Source: Rhodobacterales bacterium UBA5972
GTDB lineage: Bacteria; Pseudomonadota; Alphaproteobacteria; Rhodobacterales; Rhodobacteraceae
DNA: 8,208 nt
Direction of reading: 5' to 3'
Assembly (NCBI GenBank): GCA_002430125.1
Contig: DJBQ01000055.1
Coordinates: forward strand, 17,025 to 25,232
The first letter of the stretch is position 1. The number at the start of each line of letters is the position of its first letter. Of the stretch, positions 1 through 5,303 are shown one piece after another. Both the position numbers and the translations under genes were made by a program. Below the pieces are notes generated by a model. It did no database searches. It saw only the letters and a list, made by a program, of their open reading frames with translations, and was not told the origin of the DNA.

Positions 1-696
1 TTTTGAAATGCGATTGCCCTGGTGCGCCCATAGTTCGCGTTCGGTCACGCCGGGCACCGAATGTTCATAAATCCGCGCCATTCCGGCCTCGCACACCCGA
101 ATGGTCCAGCGCATCAGTTCGATTTCTTCAGGCGATTTGATCGACCGCGCCTTTTCGGTCAACTCACCGCCCTCGACATAGGTAATCTGCCGCGCGCCGA
201 GGGCTGCAAGGCCGGGTCCGTCCAGTTTATCGACCGCCACACGCATATTGCCGCCAGAATGTTCGCGCATCAGTTCAGCGATTTCATCGGCCCAATCTTG
301 CAGCTGCGCCGGCGCGCCGTCACCATATGCCATGAACATCCAGCCCTTGGCGGTCCGGATTTCATCAATCCCCGGCAATCCGGCATTCAGATGTTCACAG
401 CCCTTGAATTCAAACATCACCGCCGGGCCATCGGCCAGAATGAGGGCGTAACGCAAGGGGTTATGCGCGGTCCAGACCTGCATGTTTGAGCTGTCAAACG
501 CATAGCGGATGTTGATCGGGTCATAAAGCAACAACGCGCCAACATCATGTTCTGTCATGGCCGCCCGAAACCGACCCAGACGATAAGCGCGCGCCGCCGC
601 AAGGGTTTCGCCGCTGACCGGGCTGATCAACGGCTTATTGGCCCCCTCGCTGTTCAGATAGGCCAGTTTACGGTCGTCTTTGAACGGCGTCGTCAC
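1..696 (-). CDS. M24 (creatinase/Xaa-Pro peptidase-like) family protein, DddP-like; 5' part only
   Basis: The first 232 codons are present and the gene runs off the left edge. I translated it by hand from a GTG start whose GTGA overlaps the TGA stop of the upstream oxygenase, so the two are probably translationally coupled. A weak GGGCGA lies just upstream; the next in-frame ATG (residue 47) would cut into the conserved N-terminal domain. The visible part is a creatinase-type N-terminal domain: LLLYDPINIRYAFDSSNMQ at about residues 55-73, then a W-x-x-HNP block at 75-80, and the typical linker EKARSIKSPEEIELMR at 181-196 that leads into the pita-bread catalytic domain. The NIRYA-DS-NMQ-HNP pattern is, from memory, shared with the DMSP lyase DddP and related Roseobacter M24 proteins. 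All metal ligands and catalytic residues of the family lie in the missing C-terminal part, so peptidase, creatinase-like hydrolase and DMSP lyase cannot be told apart here. Confidence 0.8.
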   Translation of the reverse strand, partial: MTTPFKDDRKLAYLNSEGANKPLISPVSGETLAAARAYRLGRFRAAMTEHDVGALLLYDPINIRYAFDSSNMQVWTAHNPLRYALILADGPAVMFEFKGCEHLNAGLPGIDEIRTAKGWMFMAYGDGAPAQLQDWADEIAELMREHSGGNMRVAVDKLDGPGLAALGARQITYVEGGELTEKARSIKSPEEIELMRWTIRVCEAGMARIYEHSVPGVTERELWAHQGNRISK

Positions 697-1481
697 GCAC
701 TTCGCCCGTAAAAACCGATTTGCTCTTCAGGTGAAAACACCACTCCGGGGCGTTCATAGAACGAGAAAACCGAAATGATACGATCCTTTTTGCCAATAAC
801 CGGCGTCACGCGATGGGCGGTATTCTTGCCACGAAACACATTCAAAGTTCCAGGTGACAGGCTGATAATTTTTGCATCGGGGTCTTGGCCTGTCAGCAAG
901 CGTGCAACCCCGTCGTAATTCGGATCAACCTCGGTTCTAAGGTCGGTGCGATATTCGAACCCACCCCCCTGTTCAGGGGCTTGCAACAGCAAGGTCGTGG
1001 TGAATTCAGACCGGTCAAAATGCCAGTTCAGCGCCTCGCCTTCATTATAGGCCATGGTGTTCACCCGCGCCAAAGGATCATCCATGGTATAAAGCACGGG
1101 CTTATCCATCGTCGCCGCCAGAAATGCCGCAAATTTCGGTAGTTCATATATTTGTGTGACAATCATCCCCTGCAACTGGTCGCCGCACAGCGTGTGGTTG
1201 ATGGTTTCGCAAAGTGTCAGCGCCGGATGGTCCGCCGCCAGTCCGGGGATATCTTTGCGAAAATAAATGTTGTGCATCCGGGCATGGGTGAAGGCCTCGG
1301 TCGCCAGTTTTGGTTTCAGCTCGGCCACGGCTTTCGCAAGCGGCGTAGGCCGCAAAAAACCCGGCAGGTTGAACATGCCATCGCGGGCCAGATCGGCTTT
1401 GCAACCATCAACAAGGGCCAGCCATTCTGGGCTGTCCGGCCGATCAAGCGGGTAAAGGTCAAGGTCGATTAGGTCGCGCAT
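693..1481 (-). CDS. Fe(II)/2-oxoglutarate-dependent oxygenase, BesD/HalD-like fold, predicted hydroxylase
   Basis: This 262-aa cytosolic protein is a probable non-haem iron dioxygenase that couples oxidative decarboxylation of 2-oxoglutarate to oxidation of a small substrate. The facial triad is visible as H154-F-D156 (in NEGEALNWHFDRSEF) and H223 (in GKNTAHRVTPV). R234, 11 residues after the distal histidine, is the likely 2OG-binding arginine. Overall sequence and length resemble the family that contains the amino-acid chlorinases BesD/HalD. Those enzymes have glycine where this one has D156, so hydroxylation is expected rather than halogenation. The ATG is well supported: GGAGG sits at 1487-1491, five bases upstream. 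The gene leads an operon with the M24 gene (4-base overlap) and is divergent from a LysR regulator. The substrate is unknown; an amino-acid-like compound is an inference from the fold and the peptidase-type neighbour. Confidence 0.85.
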   Translation of the reverse strand: MRDLIDLDLYPLDRPDSPEWLALVDGCKADLARDGMFNLPGFLRPTPLAKAVAELKPKLATEAFTHARMHNIYFRKDIPGLAADHPALTLCETINHTLCGDQLQGMIVTQIYELPKFAAFLAATMDKPVLYTMDDPLARVNTMAYNEGEALNWHFDRSEFTTTLLLQAPEQGGGFEYRTDLRTEVDPNYDGVARLLTGQDPDAKIISLSPGTLNVFRGKNTAHRVTPVIGKKDRIISVFSFYERPGVVFSPEEQIGFYGRSA

Positions 1482-1577
1482 TTCATCCTCCGTTTATCCG
1501 TGCAGCCTAAAAGTGAAACGCGGCCTCTTGCAATGGGTTTCATTTTTGGGGAGCATAAGAAAAACTATGGGGTAAAC
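1482..1577. promoter_or_regulatory. Divergent intergenic region with candidate LysR operator (inverted repeat)
   Basis: The 96 bp between the oxygenase (minus) and LysR (plus) start codons must hold both promoters. An imperfect inverted repeat is visible: AAGTGAAAC at 1511-1519 and GTTTCATTT at 1537-1545. Arms match at 8 of 9 positions and are separated by 17 bp. This is a plausible recognition and activation site for the divergent LysR protein. A self-complementary TTGCAA at 1528-1533 could act as a -35-like hexamer in either direction, but no good -10 follows. The operator assignment is an inference from position and symmetry only. Confidence 0.4.
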
Positions 1578-2459
1578 ATGCAAAAACTACCGCCGCTGAA
1601 CGCCTTGCGGGCATTCGAAGTCGCCGCACGCACTGGCAGTTTTGTGCAGGCGGGCGCGGAATTGGGCGTGACCGCGGCAGCAGTCAGCCAACAGGTAAAG
1701 ACGCTCGAGACGCATCTGGGCAAGCAGCTGTTCCAGCGGCAGGGCAACCGGATCATCCTGACTGATGCGGGGCGCACGGTTTATCCAAGGGTTGAGCAGG
1801 CGTTCAGCGACATTGCCAGCATGTCCGCGATGATCCGCGAGGGGCAGACGCGGGCGCAATTGGTCGTGTCGGTGCTGCCGTCGATGGCCGAATTGTGGCT
1901 AATGCCCAGACTGGCGAAATTTCAGGCGGATGTTTCTGTCGAAATACGAGTCGAGGACGACCCGGTGGCATTTTCACGTGAAGGTGTGGATTTGCGCCTG
2001 ACTTATGGTGCAGCCTTGTACCCGGATTTTGTGGTCCAGGCACTGTTTACCGATCAGATCGTGCCAGTTTGCAGTCCAGCGTTTTTGCTTCAATTGATCG
2101 GCGGGATCACCGCACTGCCCGACAACAGGTTTATCCATACAGATTGGGGACCGGCCTATGCCGCGCGGCATTCCTGGTCAGCATGGATGGCGGCAGCACG
2201 TTTGAGCCGGTTTTCCGACCCCACCCAAGGGCTGCGGGTGGCCCATGTAAGCATGGCAATCGCTGCGGCGCGTGAAGGGATTGGGGTCGCACTGGTTCCC
2301 GAGCGGATTGCAGCGGGCGAGATCAAGGCAGGAAGGTTGGCGATTGCCAGCGATATCAGGCTTGAATTGCCGTCGCCCTATGTGTTGATTTATCCAAACG
2401 CTTTGGCGCGCAAGAAACCGCTGGCGGCCCTTGTCGCCCATTTGCGCGCATGTGCCTGA
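1578..2459 (+). CDS. LysR-family transcriptional regulator, GcvA-like
   Basis: A 293-aa DNA-binding regulator. The start PPLNALRAFEVAARTGSF is typical of GcvA-like LysR proteins. The winged helix-turn-helix spans about residues 8-65, with the recognition-helix region AAAVSQQVKTLE at 33-44 and the wing LFQRQGNRIILTDAGR at 51-66. A periplasmic-binding-protein-like effector domain follows from about residue 95 to the end, and total length is normal for the family. I start it at the ATG at 1578, which has GGGG at 1569-1572 five bases upstream. The open frame extends to a GTG at 1500, but those 26 extra residues are not family-like and would cover the divergent promoter region. By position it probably controls the adjacent oxygenase/M24 operon and itself. 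The effector cannot be read from the sequence. Confidence 0.92.
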   Translation: MQKLPPLNALRAFEVAARTGSFVQAGAELGVTAAAVSQQVKTLETHLGKQLFQRQGNRIILTDAGRTVYPRVEQAFSDIASMSAMIREGQTRAQLVVSVLPSMAELWLMPRLAKFQADVSVEIRVEDDPVAFSREGVDLRLTYGAALYPDFVVQALFTDQIVPVCSPAFLLQLIGGITALPDNRFIHTDWGPAYAARHSWSAWMAAARLSRFSDPTQGLRVAHVSMAIAAAREGIGVALVPERIAAGEIKAGRLAIASDIRLELPSPYVLIYPNALARKKPLAALVAHLRACA

Positions 2460-2461
2460 GG

Positions 2462-3406
2462 TTACGCCAATTCCGGCAAAGTTTGCGCCACCTTCAGCAC
2501 TTCGGCCAGCACACTAACCGCCAAAGTCCGCGCATCGCGGGCCGAGGGAACCAATCCGATCGGACCGTAAAGCCGGTTCAGATCGGCTTGCCCCACACCC
2601 ATTTTCGCAAGTTCCGTTAAACGCAAATCCCGTGCGCGCTGACTGCCTTGCGCCCCGATGTAAAACGCTTGCGATGCCAAAGCACCCTGCAATACCGGTG
2701 GTTCCCATTCGTGGTCGTGAAAAAACAGCACGACTGCGGACCATTCATCGGGCTTTAAATCAAGCGACCATTCTGCGCCCTTCAGGTGCCGGACCGGACA
2801 ACCAGCGGCTCTGCCTTGTTCCAACGTTTCCTCGTCAGGCGATAGCAAAAGGCTAGGATATCCGGCGGACGCTACAAGAGTTGCAAACGCCCCGGCTTCG
2901 GGACCCTTGCCGAACGTATAGAAAAACAGGTCTGGCAAGATACGAACTTGAAACCGGGTTGCGGTCAGCGCTGTTTCACCCTGGGCAGAAATCGCCAGAA
3001 TGCCGGTCTTAAGGTCAATGCCCAGCGTACAGGCATTTCTTGCCGCATGTTTTGCACAAAGTATCGCCAAGGTTTCGCGATCTGGTCGCGGTATCAACAG
3101 AATTTCCAACCCGCCACCACAGGGCAGCTGAATATCAATATAAGGGCTACCGCGCCCATAAAGGACTGTTCTTGGGCTTCCGGTTTTCAAAGCCTCGCCA
3201 GCATGTAGGGCTATATCGTTCTCTATACAGCCGGACGAGAGCGTACCGACGCGTCGCTTCTCGCCGGGGAATACCGCCATAAAGGCACCGACCGGACGAT
3301 AGCTGGGGCCGTCTACGCGGATGATGACGGCAAGAACGCCGTCATTTGCTGCCCCGGCCAAAGCTGTGACCGGGTCGTCTTTTGGGCCATGTGAAAAGAA
3401 TGTCAT
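2462..3406 (-). CDS. XdhC/CoxI-family molybdenum-cofactor maturation protein
   Basis: A 314-aa cytosolic protein of the XdhC family. Characterised members bind molybdenum cofactor, help in its sulfuration and insert it into xanthine-dehydrogenase-type enzymes. Visible family blocks are VDGPSYRPVGAFMAV (31-45), LSSGCIENDIA (56-66, with the conserved cysteine C60), LPCGGGLEILL (94-104) and YIGAQGSQR (249-257) in the C-terminal Rossmann domain. The usual nucleotide-binding GAGH is replaced by GKGP at 166-169, so cofactor binding there may differ. No xanthine dehydrogenase, CO dehydrogenase or other molybdoenzyme subunit is nearby, so its client enzyme must be encoded elsewhere. It ends 2 bp from the stop of the convergent LysR gene and lies 60 bp downstream of a co-oriented glycosyltransferase. 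No Shine-Dalgarno is visible before the ATG; a promoter candidate immediately upstream suggests a leaderless message. Confidence 0.9.
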   Translation of the reverse strand: MTFFSHGPKDDPVTALAGAANDGVLAVIIRVDGPSYRPVGAFMAVFPGEKRRVGTLSSGCIENDIALHAGEALKTGSPRTVLYGRGSPYIDIQLPCGGGLEILLIPRPDRETLAILCAKHAARNACTLGIDLKTGILAISAQGETALTATRFQVRILPDLFFYTFGKGPEAGAFATLVASAGYPSLLLSPDEETLEQGRAAGCPVRHLKGAEWSLDLKPDEWSAVVLFFHDHEWEPPVLQGALASQAFYIGAQGSQRARDLRLTELAKMGVGQADLNRLYGPIGLVPSARDARTLAVSVLAEVLKVAQTLPELA

Positions 3407-3466
3407 GAAGGGAAAGTACGCCTGTCTGCGACCACGTGCAATTCCAGTTGTGTTGATTTCATGCGC
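3407..3466 (-). promoter_or_regulatory. Candidate promoter for the XdhC gene, possibly leaderless
   Basis: Read on the minus strand, TTGCAC (3436-3441) and TACTTT (3413-3418) are separated by exactly 17 bp. Each matches the sigma-70 consensus at 4 of 6 positions. The -10 element ends six bases before the ATG, so transcription would begin at or very near the A of the start codon. That fits the lack of a ribosome binding site. A CACGTG palindrome (3433-3438) overlaps the -35 element. The assignment rests on pattern only. Confidence 0.35.
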
Positions 3467-4432
3467 TTAGCCGCGTGGCGACCCCAGCCCCGGCACTTGT
3501 CGCCAGTCAGGGCTAAGGCGATCAAGCGCTGCCTCTAACGACGCATCGGGGAACGCGGCGGCCACGGCCTTGTCGCGTCCATAGTTTAGCGCCAGCTTGC
3601 CGCCGGTCGAGGCTGAAACCCGATCCATTCGCCCCGGAGTAATGGCCGCAATTGCCTGCTTGATATCCAGCATCGCGGTTTGGTCAAACTCGACCTTCTT
3701 TTTGGCAAACCGACTGTCGGGGTTGCTTTGTAACTCGTAATTCACAAATCCCGCGCCTGATTTCAGAAATTTCAGATGCCAGTAAAAATAACCGGCAAAC
3801 ATCCGTTTCAACCGCCCGCGATCAAAGCGTTCAAACCGCCGGTCATGATGGAAAACTGTATCAGGTGCGATCTGAAAATAGCCGATATCACCATTCCCTG
3901 ACAACAATTCGAAAGCCGGAACAGCCAGACGACCCTGCCCGTCATAGGCGACGTTTAAACCCGAAAAACAGTGAAACCGGCGCCGATCTGCTGTGCCTTT
4001 GCGGAACGTGCTGCAAATTTCGGCCACCCTTCCCGGGATCGCCAAATGATCGTCGTCCAACTTCACCACAACGTCATGTTGCGTTTCTTTCAACGCGAAA
4101 TTGGAATAGTTCACCATGCTTTCCGGATGGTCCCCCGGCGTGTTTGCATGCCCCTTGCTGCCCAAGGGCTGCACCCTGTCGGTATAATGAAACACCCGTA
4201 GTTTCGGCCCGAATTCCTGCGCCAGCCGCGCCAAAATCTGTGGCGTTTTATCGTCGCACTGATTATAGACCGCCACGATTTCATCGTAAAACGGCATATG
4301 GCTGCGGATTGTCGCCTCGACAAAATCAGCTCCGTTTCGGGTGCGCAGAAACGCGCTGATACCGGAAGTTCGGCCAGCCAAATTCAAGTCAGAGGGCCGA
4401 AACTGATAGCCGGAAATCGTCTGAATGGGCAT
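3467..4432 (-). CDS. Putative GT-A glycosyltransferase (family 2-like)
   Basis: A 321-aa protein with no clear signal peptide or membrane segment, so probably cytosolic or peripheral at the inner membrane. The N-terminal half has the GT-A pattern: ISAFLRTRNGADFVEATIRS (25-44), EIVAVYNQCDDKTPQILARL (51-70) and KLDDDHLAI (124-132). Its D126-D127-D128 is the likely metal and sugar-nucleotide binding DxD motif. The C-terminal half, rich in aromatic and basic residues (for example MFAGYFYWHLKFLK, 211-224), is not assigned. I chose the ATG at 4432, with GGA five bases upstream; a GTG nine codons earlier (4459) is possible but weaker. It is divergent from the 2OG oxygenase and close to MBOAT and SGNH-like genes, which suggests a role in making the glycan that those genes modify. 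Donor and acceptor are unknown. Confidence 0.75.
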   Translation of the reverse strand: MPIQTISGYQFRPSDLNLAGRTSGISAFLRTRNGADFVEATIRSHMPFYDEIVAVYNQCDDKTPQILARLAQEFGPKLRVFHYTDRVQPLGSKGHANTPGDHPESMVNYSNFALKETQHDVVVKLDDDHLAIPGRVAEICSTFRKGTADRRRFHCFSGLNVAYDGQGRLAVPAFELLSGNGDIGYFQIAPDTVFHHDRRFERFDRGRLKRMFAGYFYWHLKFLKSGAGFVNYELQSNPDSRFAKKKVEFDQTAMLDIKQAIAAITPGRMDRVSASTGGKLALNYGRDKAVAAAFPDASLEAALDRLSPDWRQVPGLGSPRG

Positions 4433-4620
4433 CTTTATCCGTACTTTTCCTTGGGCCACCTCTGCTCATATCACGTGGCCACAGTGGCGCAAGCCACTAT
4501 GACAAAAAGCCGCTTTTTCTGCGTTTGCAACACGCCATCGGATCAAGTAGTTTGCGCCACGTGAATGTCCAGAACGATGCGGCCGGCGAACAGGTCAACT
4601 TTGCGTCACAGGAGAATATG
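4433..4620. promoter_or_regulatory. Palindrome-dense divergent regulatory region
   Basis: This 188-bp gap separates the glycosyltransferase (minus) from the 2OG oxygenase (plus). It holds CACGTG at 4472-4477, GTGGCCAC at 4475-4482, GCCAC-A-GTGGC at 4478-4488, a 6-bp stem with GCAA loop (AGTGGC/GCCACT, 4483-4498), a 15-bp palindrome AAAAAGCCGCTTTTT at 4504-4518, and a second CACGTG at 4558-4563. The two outer sites form a 9-bp perfect inverted repeat (4471-4479 and 4556-4564). A plus-strand promoter candidate, TTGCAA (4525-4530), 17 bp, TAGTTT (4548-4553), would start transcription about at the second CACGTG site. A dimeric regulator controlling both genes is an inference. Confidence 0.45.
4525..4553 (+). 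promoter_or_regulatory. Candidate sigma-70-like promoter for the 2OG oxygenase gene
   Basis: TTGCAA (4525-4530) and TAGTTT (4548-4553) are separated by 17 bp, each matching consensus at 4 of 6 positions. Transcription would start near 4560, giving a leader of about 60 nt before the ATG and overlapping the CACGTG site at 4558-4563. Such a site would be well placed for repression. Confidence 0.35.
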
Positions 4621-5247
4621 ATGGGTCTGAATATTGCAAAATTCCAGGGCGAACCGCTGAAAACAGCGCCGTTTGAATATCTTGTAGTCAATGATTTCGT
4701 GGAAAAACAAACGCTTGACGCCGCACGGGCGCGTTATCCCAAGGTGCCCGGCCCCGGCTCCCATCCCTCGCCACAATTGAAAATCGAAGGCGCGTTTTCA
4801 GATCTGATCGACGAATTGCGCGGCCCAGAATTTCAGGCGGCTGTGGAAAAGAAGTTCGGCATCGATCTGACAAACCGCCCAACCATGTATACCGTCCGAG
4901 GCTATTGTCGCGAGCGCGACGGGAAAATTCACACCGACAGCAAAACCAAGATCATCACCGTTCTGCTCTATATGAACGAGGATAATTGGGACAATTCCGG
5001 CGGTCGGCTGCGCATCCTGAACAACGGCACCGATCTTGAGGATTACGTGGCCGAAGTCGAACCACGGGGCGGTACATTGATTGTTTTCAAGCGGTCCGAC
5101 AATTCGTGGCACGGCCACCATCCCTATGCGGGGCAACGTCGCGCGATCCAGCTTAACTGGGTTCTGGATCAGGCAGTGGTCGATCACGAACAGAATCGAC
5201 ATGGCTTATCAAGTTGGTTGAAAAAGCTGTTTCCGTCGAAAATGTAG
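4621..5247 (+). CDS. Fe(II)/2-oxoglutarate oxygenase, prolyl-4-hydroxylase-like
   Basis: A 208-aa soluble oxygenase of the 2OG-Fe(II) superfamily. The double-stranded beta-helix core carries H104-T-D106 (in DGKIHTDSKTK), the distal histidine most likely H164 in NSWHGHHPYAG, and the 2OG-binding arginine R173 or R174 in QRRAIQLNW. Neighbouring histidines H166 and H167 leave the exact ligand slightly uncertain. The region between, ITVLLYMNEDNWDNSGGRLR (112-131), is typical of the superfamily core. The start is chosen at the second of two adjacent ATGs: AGGAG at 4610-4614 lies six bases from it and only three from the first. The open frame extends upstream to 4525, but that part lacks a ribosome site and overlaps the promoter. 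Its place next to glycan genes suggests that it modifies a sugar, lipid or peptide of the surface polymer; the substrate is not readable. It is probably cotranscribed with the MBOAT gene 56 bp downstream. Confidence 0.85.
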   Translation: MGLNIAKFQGEPLKTAPFEYLVVNDFVEKQTLDAARARYPKVPGPGSHPSPQLKIEGAFSDLIDELRGPEFQAAVEKKFGIDLTNRPTMYTVRGYCRERDGKIHTDSKTKIITVLLYMNEDNWDNSGGRLRILNNGTDLEDYVAEVEPRGGTLIVFKRSDNSWHGHHPYAGQRRAIQLNWVLDQAVVDHEQNRHGLSSWLKKLFPSKM

Positions 5248-5262
5248 CCCGGCACGCGACGT

Positions 5263-5299
5263 GACCGTCTAGACGATTTCTTTGAAACCTGAAACGGTC
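5263..5299. repeat. Inverted repeats between oxygenase and MBOAT genes
   Basis: GACCGT (5263-5268) pairs with ACGGTC (5294-5299), and within the left arm begins a perfect 10-bp palindrome CGTCTAGACG (5266-5275). They lie in the 56-bp gap just before the MBOAT start. They could form an mRNA hairpin near the ribosome site or be an operator. There is no T-run, so a terminator is unlikely. Confidence 0.3.
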
Positions 5300-5303
5300 G
5301 CAC

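Noticed and set aside
61..489. 142-aa plus-strand open frame
   Set aside because: Lies antisense to the M24 gene, whose translation shows clear family motifs; no ribosome site and no recognisable motif.
693..1481. Calling the oxygenase a halogenase
   Set aside because: Halogenases of this family have glycine or alanine in place of the acidic ligand; here D156 is present.
1500..1577. Longer LysR start at the GTG at 1500
   Set aside because: The extra 26 residues are not LysR-like, cover the divergent promoter and inverted repeat, and the ATG at 1578 has a suitable ribosome site and the normal family N-terminus.
2440..2490. Bidirectional terminator between the convergent LysR and XdhC genes
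   Set aside because: Only 2 bp separate the stops, and no strong stem with a T-run on either strand could be found.
3865..4359. 164-aa plus-strand open frame
   Set aside because: Antisense to the glycosyltransferase, with proline/arginine-rich composition typical of a shadow frame.
4432..4459. GTG at 4459 as glycosyltransferase start
   Set aside because: Only a poor purine stretch precedes it; the ATG at 4432 has GGA at proper spacing. It remains possible.
4504..4518. AAAAAGCCGCTTTTT as a rho-independent terminator
   Set aside because: The loop would be a single base and the stem mostly A/T; it also sits between divergent starts, where no terminator is needed.
4525..4620. Upstream start for the prolyl-hydroxylase-like gene
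   Set aside because: The added 32 residues lack family similarity, overlap the candidate promoter, and AGGAG at 4610-4614 points to the ATG at 4621.
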